Positions 8,411 to 16,288 are shown, counted from the first letter of the stretch. The stretch is 64,000 bases of DNA from Arthrobacter bussei (GCF_009377195.2 NZ_VJXX01000008.1:1-64000), one strand, 5' to 3'. Program-made: numbers and translations. The notes: generated by a model not told the origin, from the sequence alone.

Positions 8411-8720
8411 GCCGACAAGGTTCTCTGCCGACCGCCCTCTGAACCATTGGACTCCAAAGTCCACTACGAAGCTCACCCGTACCCGACCGGGAGTTTGCAC
8501 CTCATACATGCGCCAGTTGGTCGCGGAGACCGTTGCACTGGGGTACACCCCAACGCCACAGTTCCAGACAGCCGGTTTAGTTGTGACTTTTCCTGACCGT
8601 GGCGGGCTTTTTGAAGCCTCGATGGCGGGGCAGCCCGCCAACGCCCTCCCGTGGTCAAAGCATCCGGGGTCGTTCCAGCGTGAAATGAAGCCTGGTCGAG
8701 TGAAGTGCGAGAGTGGAAGC
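8411..8720. other. Module boundary with repeat motif, no gene
   Basis: 310 bases between the MFS gene and the ASCH gene. An open frame crosses it but looks non-coding. It holds AAGCCGAC right after the MFS stop, a small hairpin GGACT-CCAA-AGTCC near 8449-8462, and a copy of the GGGTACACC motif (GTTGCACTGGGGTACACC) at about 8532-8549. The same motif recurs at 24.0, 25.5 and 26.4 kb. The ASCH promoter is probably in the last 100 bases. Confidence 0.5.
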
Positions 8721-9134
8721 ATGACTGAGCCACCGCTATCTCACGCTGAGTTCGGGTTCCCAGGGCCGCTTCGAGACTCGCTGGTCGCGTCCATCCTGTC
8801 GGGCGCAAAGACCACGACGACATCGCTGCTTGTGGAGTACGCCGTCGAAGGTGATCCGCTACCCGCAGTGGGAAGGAGGCAGGCAGTGATTGATTCGGCG
8901 GGACAGCCTGTCGCCATCATTGAAACAGTGCAGGTCGACCAAGTGAGATTGGATCAGGTACCACTCAGTCACGTCATTGATGAGGGAGAGGGGCATGTCT
9001 CCGTCGCTCAGTGGCGTGTAGATCACGAGCAGTACTGGCACGGTGAAGAGATGCGCTCTTATCTAACGGACCCTGCGTTTACGGTCCGCGATGAGACTGC
9101 AGTGATTCTCGAGCGCTTCCAACTCATCAGCTAG
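8721..9134 (+). CDS. ASCH-domain protein (copy 1)
   Basis: 137 residues from ATG 8721; the longer open frame upstream is not protein-like. It has the ASCH layout: GPLRDSLVASILSGAKTTTTSLLVEYAVEGDPLPAVGRRQAVIDSAGQPVAIIETVQV, then DEGEGHVSVAQWRVDHEQYW. ASCH domains have a PUA-like fold and are thought to bind RNA or modified nucleosides; the GAKTTTTSL loop is the family hallmark. A clear paralogue lies at 14599. It stands alone between module-boundary sequences. Confidence 0.85.
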   Translation: MTEPPLSHAEFGFPGPLRDSLVASILSGAKTTTTSLLVEYAVEGDPLPAVGRRQAVIDSAGQPVAIIETVQVDQVRLDQVPLSHVIDEGEGHVSVAQWRVDHEQYWHGEEMRSYLTDPAFTVRDETAVILERFQLIS

Positions 9135-9147
9135 AAACCGCGGAAAG

Positions 9148-9180
9148 ACCGCCCCGTAAGACGATCCCTCAGCGGGCGGT
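9148..9180. terminator. Hairpin between convergent ASCH and 158-aa genes
   Basis: ACCGCCC (9148-9154) pairs perfectly with GGGCGGT (9174-9180), with a 19-base loop holding CGTAAGACGATC. It overlaps the 3' ends of two convergent genes, so it can act as a bidirectional terminator. The loop also matches the boundary motif seen elsewhere. Confidence 0.5.
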
Positions 9181-9691
9181 TGGGTCTACGTCGCAACTTC
9201 TGCCGGTGGAGTCGCCGTCGACTGTGAAGTCCAGGTGCAGCATGACGGCATGTGATGGTGGTGCCGGCGTGTACACGCGCATGTCGTCCCAACCGATACC
9301 ATCGCCGATCATCCGGAACCCTGACGGCTCGTACCGGGTGCCCTGGTCGTCCGTGATGGTGATGCCTACCCTGCTGAGGTTGCTCAGCTTGGGAGGACCG
9401 TCTTTCTGGGCTTCCACCGCTTCTGCGGCAAGGTCCTCGAGGCTCCGGGTCTGAGCAATTTCCGCGTCGTGGCTCACTGTCTCGTATCCTCGTGCTGCGC
9501 TGAGGTAGACCACTACGCAGGGGGTACCGGATGGAACATCTACGTGCTGGGGAGCTTTCGTGACGTCGATTCCTGCGAGGCGGACATCAACCTTTCCGAT
9601 GGTCGCAACGATCAGGTTCCCTGGTGCGCGCACGATGGTTGTCATGCGTCACCCTAACTCTCGGCCCCGATGCATCATCTCGTATAAGGAT
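9163..9691. repeat. 529-bp direct repeat, left copy
   Basis: From GATCCCTCAG to CGTATAAGGAT this block is the same as 11751-12279 except for one base I could find (C at about 9342, T at about 11930). It contains a complete 158-residue gene and its upstream region. Both copies are in the same orientation. Confidence 0.9.
9169..9645 (-). CDS. Hypothetical 158-aa protein (left duplicate)
   Basis: 158 residues, no signal peptide or membrane helix, predicted beta-rich at both ends (GNLIVATIGKVDVRLAGIDV; HAVMLHLDFTVDGD). I do not recognise the family. A twin at 11757-12233 differs by one residue (Gly here, Ser there, in DDQ-x-TRYE). The near identity shows a recent duplication. The twin pair flanks the PadR/HAAS operon and a 115-residue gene. 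Confidence 0.65.
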   Translation of the reverse strand: MTTIVRAPGNLIVATIGKVDVRLAGIDVTKAPQHVDVPSGTPCVVVYLSAARGYETVSHDAEIAQTRSLEDLAAEAVEAQKDGPPKLSNLSRVGITITDDQGTRYEPSGFRMIGDGIGWDDMRVYTPAPPSHAVMLHLDFTVDGDSTGRSCDVDPTAR

Positions 9692-9700
9692 GGTGCATCG

Positions 9701-9742
9701 TGCGATGTGGGTCGTGCGATGTGGGTCGTGCGGGGGGTGTTG
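9701..9742. repeat. 14-bp tandem repeat, about 2.5 copies
   Basis: TGCGATGTGGGTCG occurs twice head to tail at about 9701-9728, followed by a degraded third unit. It lies between the left duplicated block and the stop of the HAAS-type gene. No function can be inferred. Confidence 0.6.
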
Positions 9743-9752
9743 CGGTGTGGTG

Positions 9753-10877
9753 TTAGTGGGATGTTCGGTGGCGGAGGAATCCAATGACGGTGAAGCATGC
9801 GGCTGTGAAGGCGATGGCCATGATCCAGCGCACGTTGCTCCAGGCCCACCCGTGCTGCAGTCCTTCGAACGCGAGATACCCGAAGGCCGGGAGTGCGATG
9901 ATCCACGCGATACGGCGCCAGCGTTCGCGGACGCGTCTTCCGGATGTTGATCGAGGTAACCGGGAGGCGTAGTCGTTCGGTGCACCGAATTCCTCGCTCA
10001 GGGTGGTGTTGTTGTTCCGTGCGTGCTGGCGTGCTTCGACGATGGTGGCTCGGACTTCCTTTTCCGGCATCTCGATGCGTAAGCGCAGGAGCCCTGCCAG
10101 CTCGAGAGCCCATTGATCGTCGGTCTGGGCGGTCGGGGCGGCTTTGTGTTCGGTCTGGGTTGTGGCGCCCTGCCGGGATAGCGTTGAACGCAGTGAGTGG
10201 TGAAGTGTGCGATGTGCTTGAGCGTCGGAGAAGTAGCGGTAGAGACCGATTGTGACCAGGGCGTGTCCCACGGTGAGTACGGCGTACCACCACAGGGGCC
10301 CGGTGAACAACGGTGTCGTATTGCCGAGAACGAAAAGTGAAGCGGTGAGGGTTATTCCCAGGAGGGCGGGAAGGAGCGCGAGGACAACAGCCCAGAGTCG
10401 CCTGATGTGTTGGAGCCGGGTCTCAAATGTTGTGAGGCTGACCAGTGCGGTGGTCCCGATCAGTGCTGGGGCCAGGAGCTTACCGAGGGTGTAGTCGGTG
10501 GTCCAGTTGCCGGAGAACAGCTCGAGAACCCCGAACATGGCGATCGTGAAGGTCGCGATGCTTGCGGCCAGGACAGGAACGTCCCGCCAACTCGTCGGGG
10601 GCTCCACCGGTAGAACTGGGGCACCCTCAGTGCGCCACTGTTGGATCTGGGCGTCGACGTAGTCGAAGGGATCGCCGAAAAGATCCTGCGGGCTTTCGCC
10701 GGAATCGCGCACGAGTGCCAGTACCTGAGTCAATTCCGCATGAACGAGGGTGTGGTTGATGTTCTCCAGATACATGCGGCCGATGACGAGTTCGGCCCAG
10801 TCCTGATCCGCCTTCACACCCCGGGCAAGGCCGAAAGCGGCCGGAAGTTTGTGGACGTCCAGTGTGGGGGATGTCAT
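9753..10877 (-). CDS. PadR-associated membrane protein with two HAAS-like domains
   Basis: 374 residues from ATG 10877, chosen because it overlaps the PadR stop as ATGA; an in-frame longer version would run into the PadR gene. Two soluble segments look alike: about 28-85 (LVIGRMYLENINHTLVHAELTQVLALVRDSGESPQDLFGDPFDYVDA) and about 265-310 (LLRLRIEMPEKEVRATIVEARQHARNNNTTLSEEFGAPNDYASRL). Both resemble HAAS signalling domains (helical, associated with PadR). Between and after them are about six membrane helices. It probably acts with PadR in envelope-stress or drug sensing; that is inference from the pairing. Confidence 0.72.
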   Translation of the reverse strand: MTSPTLDVHKLPAAFGLARGVKADQDWAELVIGRMYLENINHTLVHAELTQVLALVRDSGESPQDLFGDPFDYVDAQIQQWRTEGAPVLPVEPPTSWRDVPVLAASIATFTIAMFGVLELFSGNWTTDYTLGKLLAPALIGTTALVSLTTFETRLQHIRRLWAVVLALLPALLGITLTASLFVLGNTTPLFTGPLWWYAVLTVGHALVTIGLYRYFSDAQAHRTLHHSLRSTLSRQGATTQTEHKAAPTAQTDDQWALELAGLLRLRIEMPEKEVRATIVEARQHARNNNTTLSEEFGAPNDYASRLPRSTSGRRVRERWRRIAWIIALPAFGYLAFEGLQHGWAWSNVRWIMAIAFTAACFTVIGFLRHRTSH

Positions 10878-11206
10878 GATCGGTTGTCCTTTCCGCTGCT
10901 GAGTGCTTCCGTCAGCGTTTGCCACTTGATCAGCCCATCGGAGAGATACTGCCGGCCTGAGTGTGTGATGGAGTAGCTTTTACGACCCGGGCCGGTATCT
11001 GCTTGCTCCCACCGCGCTTGAACGTATCCGGTGTCTTCCAGTCGGCTCAGAACGGGGTAGAGCGAGCCGCCTTTTGGTCTTCCGAAGCCGCGTAGTTCAA
11101 GTTGTACCGCGATCCCGTATCCGTGTAACGGCCCCTCGAGGACACAACCGAGCACGGCCAGATCCAGACTTGCTCGGATCCACGGCAACGGCCACTGCAT
11201 CTCCAT
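10874..11206 (-). CDS. PadR-family transcriptional regulator
   Basis: 110 residues. The winged helix is typical of PadR: ASLDLAVLGCVLEGPLHGYGIAVQLELRG, then KGGSLYPVLSRLEDTGYVQARWEQADTGPGRKSYSITHSGRQYL. The gene is short (subfamily 1/PadR-s type without a long C-terminal domain). The stop overlaps the start of the HAAS-type membrane gene (ATGA), so translation is coupled. A perfect palindrome nine bases before the start (11215-11227) is the likely autoregulatory operator. Confidence 0.92.
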   Translation of the reverse strand: MEMQWPLPWIRASLDLAVLGCVLEGPLHGYGIAVQLELRGFGRPKGGSLYPVLSRLEDTGYVQARWEQADTGPGRKSYSITHSGRQYLSDGLIKWQTLTEALSSGKDNRS

Positions 11207-11214
11207 GTACCTAA

Positions 11215-11227
11215 GTATGCAGCATAC
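11215..11227. promoter_or_regulatory. PadR operator palindrome
   Basis: GTATGC-A-GCATAC is a perfect dyad directly upstream of padR, and a further TATGCA follows at about 11230. The position over the start region suggests autorepression. The arms differ from the ATGT...ACAT pattern of many PadR operators, so binding is inferred. Confidence 0.6.
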
Positions 11228-11340
11228 CTATGCAGGCGATCAATCCCTTGGTCCTCGAACTTGATGCCTTTTACACACGAGTAATACCGTTCACCGGAGC
11301 GTTTCAGGATCCTGCTGCGTGCTCTTCGCACCGCGTTTCT

Positions 11341-11688
11341 CTAGCTCGGCGCGAAAGCCGAGATGTACACCGGTTCTCCGGCGTTGGGGTTGCTTCCGAG
11401 TAACCGGATGAGCCCACTCTCACGTGGGCTGGCGAAGGGCTTAACTGGCTCGTGCTGCATCTCGACGAAGAGCTCGAATCGGCGCCCACGCGCGTTCTCT
11501 TCTATCCACTGGTGGACCTGCGTCAAATCCTCAACATCGCTAAGAACGAAAGCATCGAGCATCCAGCCCCGCGGCGGTGATGCTTGTTCCCAAAAGTTCA
11601 CCCGGTAGAACGGAGAGTCAACGAAATCATGGTTCTCTGCGTGAACAGTTTCAGATGCCTGCATGCTCTCCACGGTAGGCACCTGCAT
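11341..11688 (-). CDS. Hypothetical 115-aa protein
   Basis: 115 residues, soluble, rich in aromatic and acidic residues: SPFYRVNFWEQASPPRGWMLDAFVLSDVEDLTQVHQWIEENARGRRFELFVEMQHEP, ending LLGSNPNAGEPVYISAFAPS. I recognise no family, but codon use and the balanced composition look real. It lies between PadR and the right copy of the 529-bp repeat, so it is inside the segment bracketed by direct repeats. Confidence 0.6.
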   Translation of the reverse strand: MQVPTVESMQASETVHAENHDFVDSPFYRVNFWEQASPPRGWMLDAFVLSDVEDLTQVHQWIEENARGRRFELFVEMQHEPVKPFASPRESGLIRLLGSNPNAGEPVYISAFAPS

Positions 11689-11750
11689 CGCCGCCGGCGG
11701 CTCAGGACAAGAGAATGTGACCTAGTCGCAACGGAGCAGTGCCGCAGGAG

Positions 11751-12279
11751 GATCCCTCAGCGGGCGGTTGGGTCTACGTCGCAACTTCTGCCGGTGGAGT
11801 CGCCGTCGACTGTGAAGTCCAGGTGCAGCATGACGGCATGTGATGGTGGTGCCGGCGTGTACACGCGCATGTCGTCCCAACCGATACCATCGCCGATCAT
11901 CCGGAACCCTGACGGCTCGTACCGGGTGCTCTGGTCGTCCGTGATGGTGATGCCTACCCTGCTGAGGTTGCTCAGCTTGGGAGGACCGTCTTTCTGGGCT
12001 TCCACCGCTTCTGCGGCAAGGTCCTCGAGGCTCCGGGTCTGAGCAATTTCCGCGTCGTGGCTCACTGTCTCGTATCCTCGTGCTGCGCTGAGGTAGACCA
12101 CTACGCAGGGGGTACCGGATGGAACATCTACGTGCTGGGGAGCTTTCGTGACGTCGATTCCTGCGAGGCGGACATCAACCTTTCCGATGGTCGCAACGAT
12201 CAGGTTCCCTGGTGCGCGCACGATGGTTGTCATGCGTCACCCTAACTCTCGGCCCCGATGCATCATCTCGTATAAGGAT
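11751..12279. repeat. 529-bp direct repeat, right copy
   Basis: Same block as 9163-9691 with one base changed. The unit ends at a GATC-containing boundary: the left end reads GATCCCTCAG, and directly after the right end the sequence becomes CGGCTTACGG, forming the GATCGGCTT motif. Confidence 0.9.
11757..12233 (-). CDS. Hypothetical 158-aa protein (right duplicate)
   Basis: Twin of the gene at 9169-9645 with a single Gly-to-Ser change in the DDQ-x-TRYE segment. The reading frame is intact. Homologous recombination between the twins would delete the PadR/HAAS operon and the 115-residue gene and leave one copy, so the arrangement is potentially unstable. Confidence 0.65.
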   Translation of the reverse strand: MTTIVRAPGNLIVATIGKVDVRLAGIDVTKAPQHVDVPSGTPCVVVYLSAARGYETVSHDAEIAQTRSLEDLAAEAVEAQKDGPPKLSNLSRVGITITDDQSTRYEPSGFRMIGDGIGWDDMRVYTPAPPSHAVMLHLDFTVDGDSTGRSCDVDPTAR

Positions 12280-12343
12280 CGGCTTACGGGCAGTCAGGGT
12301 GCAGCTGAATGCCGATGGCGCCGGAGAGGCATACCCTTAGTCC

Positions 12344-13432
12344 ATGGCTGTGACCTGGGCTTCGGCACTGGGTTGGCGCCTGCGCCGTCAGTACCTCGAC
12401 GACGAGCGAGCAGCAACGGTCGAGGGTGTGGTGGATCGACTCGTGGCCTTGCCCTCGTGGTCCGGAGACGCTGCAACTTCAATCCGGTTGCGGCTGGCTC
12501 GTTCAACCCCGGGCGACGTCGAGACCGCGATGATGGAGGGACGCGTCTTTGCGACGTACGCGTTTCGCGGAGCCACACACCTTATGACCTCTTCGTCGGC
12601 AGCGGTCCATCTTGCGTTACGCTGCGCAGGTCGGCAGTGGGAGCGGTCAAGCTGGCGCAGCCACTACGGTATCGAACCCGAGGAGTGGCCGCGCCTGCGC
12701 GCGACGGTGCGCGAGGCGCTGGTCGCCGGTCCCCTGACCCAGCATGAGCTGGCCGAGGCTGTCGCGAAGGACCCGGCTTACCGACATCTAAAGCCAGCCT
12801 TCGCTGATAGGTCCCACACGTTCCTCAAACCGTTCGGGTGGCAGGGCGACCTGTGCTTTAGCCCCTCAGACGGTGCGCCCAGGTTTCAGCTTCTCGAGTC
12901 CGTGCCCGGCTGGACCGGGCTAGCCGAGCTCGATGATGCGGGGCCTCGGGCGATACGCGCCTACCTCGCAGCGTATGGGCCTACCACTCCGGATCGGATC
13001 CAGTACTGGCTGGGTGAAGGTCTGAGCGCTGGGCGCAAGCGCATCGCAGGCTGGATCGATGAGATCGACGCCGAGCTCGCCACGGTCTGGGTCGACGGCG
13101 TTGAGGCGCTGTGCCTAAGTGAGCACGTCGAGCCCATCGCGACTGCGGCCGAATCTCACCAGGTGGTGCTGCTGCCAGGATCCGATCAGTGGGTCCTCGG
13201 TGCCGGCACGTCAGCGACCTCTATCGTGCCTGCCAAGCATCGGGGGACCGCTACCGGCGGGGCGAATCTTATTCTGATTGGCGGGCGGGTCGGCGGGACC
13301 TGGAAGGTTGACCGCAGCACGATCCGGATCAGCTGGTTCGATGGGATGAGCGCCGCGCCCTCGTCGGTGGCCACCGCTGCCGATTGGTTGTCCCAAGCAC
13401 TCGGGCGCGAGCTCGAGCTTGAAAGTCATTGA
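12344..13432 (+). CDS. Winged-helix DNA-binding protein, AlkZ/HTH_42-like
   Basis: 362 residues with the layout of the HTH_42/AlkZ superfamily: an N-terminal VEGVVDRLVALPSWSGDAATSIRLRLARS segment, a middle RATVREALVAGPLTQHELAEAV winged helix, and a C-terminal VVLLPGSDQWVLG block. AlkZ glycosylases carry a catalytic QxQ-type motif in the first segment (GLQAQ). Here that position reads ALPSWSGDA, so the glutamines are missing and glycosylase activity is doubtful. The gene is alone, facing away from the duplicated block. Confidence 0.8.
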   Translation: MAVTWASALGWRLRRQYLDDERAATVEGVVDRLVALPSWSGDAATSIRLRLARSTPGDVETAMMEGRVFATYAFRGATHLMTSSSAAVHLALRCAGRQWERSSWRSHYGIEPEEWPRLRATVREALVAGPLTQHELAEAVAKDPAYRHLKPAFADRSHTFLKPFGWQGDLCFSPSDGAPRFQLLESVPGWTGLAELDDAGPRAIRAYLAAYGPTTPDRIQYWLGEGLSAGRKRIAGWIDEIDAELATVWVDGVEALCLSEHVEPIATAAESHQVVLLPGSDQWVLGAGTSATSIVPAKHRGTATGGANLILIGGRVGGTWKVDRSTIRISWFDGMSAAPSSVATAADWLSQALGRELELESH

Positions 13433-13512
13433 GGCGAGGGGAACATGTCCGGTGTAGGGATCCAGCAACGCGACGTTCGCTCGAGGATCGGTCTACGGGA
13501 CGGGGTGATGGG

Positions 13513-13848
13513 CTAAGAGTGGTTGAGGGGGCCACGCAGTTCACCCCACCCGAAATGGCTTTCAGCGATGAAGTCCTGAAAATCGCTTTGCACAGAACGA
13601 ACGAGGGCGTCTACACCGTCATCAAGCCGAAGGCTTCCAGATCCACCTTCTTCACCCAGCACCTGCCACTTGACCCAAGCGTCATGCGTTTCGATGATCG
13701 CGTCCGCAGGAAGCTCGCTGCCACGCCCACGGTCGGCGACTTTCTCCAATCGAAAGGTCAGCGACTGTAGCTCTGTGGGATTGAGCATGAACTCAAACAT
13801 GGGCTCGAGCAGTCGCTTCACGTTTCTCACATACACCCGTTCAGCCAT
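13513..13848 (-). CDS. Hypothetical 111-aa protein
   Basis: 111 residues, soluble, starting MAERVYVRNVKRLLEPMFEFML and ending with an amphipathic VDALVRSVQSDFQDFIAESHFGWG. No family recognised. The 5' end and about 50 bases upstream recur as a diverged copy at about 16926-17027, where the gene is cut after residue 16. This shows the gene once existed in two places. Confidence 0.55.
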   Translation of the reverse strand: MAERVYVRNVKRLLEPMFEFMLNPTELQSLTFRLEKVADRGRGSELPADAIIETHDAWVKWQVLGEEGGSGSLRLDDGVDALVRSVQSDFQDFIAESHFGWGELRGPLNHS

Positions 13849-13900
13849 GCGCTCACAGTAGAGCCATCGGTCCCAAGCTGGCCGCCCCGTAGGGCGATCC
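13799..13900. repeat. About 100-bp diverged repeat, copy with intact gene start
   Basis: From ATGGGCTCGAG to CGATCC this segment matches 16926-17027 with about ten differences. It covers the first 16 codons of the 111-residue gene and its upstream DNA, ending in the boundary-like GCCGCCCCGTAGGGCGATCC. Confidence 0.8.
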
Positions 13901-13960
13901 TCGTGCGCTCATGTCGCAGATGTGTTCGAGGCGTTGCAGGCGGACCGTGAGATTCCTTGC

Positions 13961-14461
13961 CTAATCTCCGGTAGATCCGTCCAACAGTTCGCGCAGGATG
14001 TCTAGGTGCCCGCAATGCCGGCCCGTTTCTTCGATCATGTGCACCAGAACCCACCGCACACTTTGTGCGCCGCCTCCACCGCGGCAGAGATCGTCCATTC
14101 CATGCCGCTGCAGCACTTCACGGGATTGTCGGCAGGCAGCCTCGTAGTCTTCGATGATTCCCGCCAGGCTGTCCTCTTCGCTTACCCGGAACTCCCCGTC
14201 GGGATCCTCGGCGGACCATCGGGTGGGAACATCGTGTCGGCCGTCGATGCGGTCCTGGAACCAGAACTGCTCAACGTCGGTCAGGTGTTGCACCAAACCT
14301 GACACCGTTGTCAGCGAGGGCACGAGCCGCTTAGCGCCGTCGGCATCGGTGAGGCCACTGGCCTTCATCACTACAGTGGCACGGAAGTATTCCAGGAAGC
14401 CGGTTAGGGTTTCCCGTTCTCCGGCTGCCGTCGGCGGCTCAGTCCGAGTGTCGTTGTCCAT
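13961..14461 (-). CDS. DinB/DUF664-family protein
   Basis: 166 residues with the DinB four-helix bundle pattern: RETLTGFLEYFRATVVMKASGLTDADGAKRLVPSLTTVSGLVQHLTDVEQFWFQ, and a C-terminal SVRWVLVHMIEETGRHCGHLDILRELLDG. The histidines His59 (QHLTDVE), His137 (VLVHMIEE) and His144 (GRHCGHLD) are placed as the metal triad of this family. The family contains mycothiol- or bacillithiol-dependent transferases and many of unknown substrate. Mycothiol is an actinobacterial thiol, so a thiol-transferase role is possible. Confidence 0.88.
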   Translation of the reverse strand: MDNDTRTEPPTAAGERETLTGFLEYFRATVVMKASGLTDADGAKRLVPSLTTVSGLVQHLTDVEQFWFQDRIDGRHDVPTRWSAEDPDGEFRVSEEDSLAGIIEDYEAACRQSREVLQRHGMDDLCRGGGGAQSVRWVLVHMIEETGRHCGHLDILRELLDGSTGD

Positions 14462-14598
14462 CTGCCCAACCTAGTCATGGCGGTCGAGGCGTGGCATAGG
14501 CGCGCCCAACCCCACCAACCAAGAACTGAGGACCGGCCATAACAAGAGTCCCATGCCGATCGACTTACGAACTTGCCGGGCTCTGCTTAGCTGGTGAC

Positions 14599-15006
14599 AT
14601 GAATGCTGTCCTTCCACCTGTTGAGTTTGCCTTTCCCGGCTCCCTCCGCGATTCGCTGATCTCTGCTATCCAGTCCGGCGCCAAGACCACGACAACTTCG
14701 CTTCTGCGCGAGTACGAGATCGAGGACGAACCGCTTCCGATGGTCGGTCAGCGAGGCGTCGTCATCGACTCGGAGGGCAGGGAATCGTTCGTCATTGAAA
14801 CGACCGGAGTAGTCACGGTTCGGTTGGGTGATGTTCCCTTAGAACATGCGGTGTCCGAGGGTGAGGGGTACGAGTCCGTGGCGCAGTGGCGGGCCGGGCA
14901 TAGTGAGTTTTGGTCCTCAGCAGCTATGAGGGCAGAACTTGGATCCGATTTTGAGCTGACCGATGACTCACTGGTAGTTCTCGAGCGGTTCGTCGTGGTT
15001 CGGTAG
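14599..15006 (+). CDS. ASCH-domain protein (copy 2)
   Basis: 135 residues, clear paralogue of the protein at 8721: FAFPGSLRDSLISAIQSGAKTTTTSLLREYEIEDEPLPMVGQRGVVIDSEGRESFVIETTGV and SEGEGYESVAQWRAGHSEFW. The divergence between the two copies is large, so they probably arrived separately rather than by local duplication. It likely binds RNA or a nucleoside through its PUA-like fold. A nine-base-stem hairpin directly at the stop (15005-15039) is its terminator. Confidence 0.85.
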   Translation: MNAVLPPVEFAFPGSLRDSLISAIQSGAKTTTTSLLREYEIEDEPLPMVGQRGVVIDSEGRESFVIETTGVVTVRLGDVPLEHAVSEGEGYESVAQWRAGHSEFWSSAAMRAELGSDFELTDDSLVVLERFVVVR

Positions 15007-15039
15007 CCGATCGGTCACCAGGACGGCCAGCGATCGGCT
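15005..15039. terminator. Perfect 9-bp stem hairpin at the ASCH stop
   Basis: AGCCGATCG (15005-15013) pairs with CGATCGGCT (15031-15039) across 17 bases. The right arm is part of the boundary motif GATCGGCTTGCG. No T-run follows. It may be a terminator, a recombination site, or both. Confidence 0.6.
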
Positions 15040-15091
15040 TGCGTACTGATCGCACGGAGAGATCCAGCGGACGGGCCGATAGGTTGAGGAC

Positions 15092-15616
15092 ATGACTCCC
15101 TCAGCTTTGCGCTTGCGGCCTCTGCAGCACGCGGATGCAGCTGTCCTCGCTGCATGGGGAGAGGACACTACTTTCTGTCAGCACACCGGGTGGACCGTAA
15201 GGTCCCGAGCTGCACTGCACGACTTCTGGGTGCGACAGGTCGAGTATTCGCCTGGTGAGTTGATCCGGTTGGCGGTCGAAGACGCCGACGATGACCTGGT
15301 CGGGTACGTGGATCTTCACGGCTCGACTTCGGGCGAGAAGGAGCTCGGGTTCGTGATTGGCCCCTCATGCCGCTGGGGACATGGCCTTGGCCAACGAGTC
15401 GCCCGAGCCGGCCTTGCGTATGGCTTCAACGAACTGGCTCTGAACTGTATCTGGGCGGAAGCGCTGGTCGCCAACACGGCTTCCGTGCGGATCCTTCGAT
15501 CCCTTGGGATGCAGGAGACAGGAACAGGTGGGCCGGGAGTGTTCCTTGGAGCGGAAAGCTACTACCTGCAATTCCGGACGAGACGGAATGGGTGGACACG
15601 GAGCCTGGAAGAGTGA
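15092..15616 (+). CDS. GNAT-family N-acetyltransferase (RimJ/RimL-like)
   Basis: 174 residues: LRLRPLQHADAAVLAAWGEDTTFCQHTGW at the start, ELGFVIGPSCRWGHGLGQRVARAGLAYGFNELALNCIWAEALVANTASVRILRSLGMQETG in the core. The W-G-H-G-L-G loop binds acetyl-CoA and VANTASVRILRSLGM is the typical Rim-type C-terminal motif. It probably acetylates an alpha-amine or small molecule. The stop overlaps the GTG of the next gene (GTGA), so the HAD gene was translationally coupled. Confidence 0.88.
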   Translation: MTPSALRLRPLQHADAAVLAAWGEDTTFCQHTGWTVRSRAALHDFWVRQVEYSPGELIRLAVEDADDDLVGYVDLHGSTSGEKELGFVIGPSCRWGHGLGQRVARAGLAYGFNELALNCIWAEALVANTASVRILRSLGMQETGTGGPGVFLGAESYYLQFRTRRNGWTRSLEE

Positions 15617-16230
15617 GGCTCCCTGCCGGAGTTCAAGCAATAGTGTTCGACGTCGGCGACACGCTGGTCGATGAATCCCGATCTTAGACAACACAGGCCG
15701 AGCGTGCGGGAGTGACGCCCTTTGCGTTGATGGGGACACTCGGCGCCCTGATAGCCCAGTACAAGGACCATCGTGGTGTCTGGGACGTGTTGGGTGTCGA
15801 GCGTCCTGCTGAGCCTCCGTCCATCGACCAAGCGGACCTGTACCCCGACGCGCTGAGCTGCTTGCAGGCTGCCAGAGACGCCGGTCTCGTTGTTGGGATA
15901 GCTGGGAACCAGCCAAGCGGTGTTGAAGCCCAACTACACGAGCTCGGCTTCAATGCGGACTTCATCGCTTCTTCCGCTGCCTGGGGTGTAGCGAAGCCCT
16001 CTGGTCAGTTCTTCTCCCGCGTTGTTCAAACCGCCGGGCATGATGCCAGCGCGATCTTGTACGTCGGGGACCGCTTGGATAACGACATCCTGCCAGCGCG
16101 GGCAGCAGGTATGCGCACCGCTTTCATCCGTCGTGGCCCGTGGGGATACCTGCACGCGCAACGCCCTGAGGTCGACCTTGCCGATGTACGCCTTGAATCC
16201 CTCACCGAGCTAACGAGGGCGTTCACCTAG
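15613..16230 (+). pseudogene. HAD-family hydrolase with one in-frame TAG
   Basis: A HAD phosphatase frame runs from GTG 15613 to 16230, broken only by TAG at 15685-15687. Before the stop it reads QAIVFDVGDTLVDESRS (motif I, nucleophile Asp13); after the stop it continues in the same frame to VGIAGNQPSGVE (motif II region), GVAKPSGQFFSRVVQ (motif III lysine) and ILYVGDRLDNDILPARAAGM (motif IV). A single TGG-to-TAG change would explain it, since the residue order around it is otherwise whole. A sequencing error or natural readthrough are the alternatives. The third position of motif I is Gly, not the usual Asp. Confidence 0.82.
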
Positions 16231-16288
16231 CCCCGAACAGATCTCAGTGAAGGATCCGCTTGTGCGATGCACACCGATGGCGGTGTAA

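Noticed and set aside
7144-8442. Second plus-strand open frame of over 430 codons over the MFS gene
   Set aside because: Rich in Arg, His and Ser with no hydrophobic helices; the other frame gives a clear 12-helix MFS transporter.
8508-8720. Longer N-terminus for the first ASCH protein
   Set aside because: The extra 71 residues have no match in the paralogue at 14599 and include the boundary motif.
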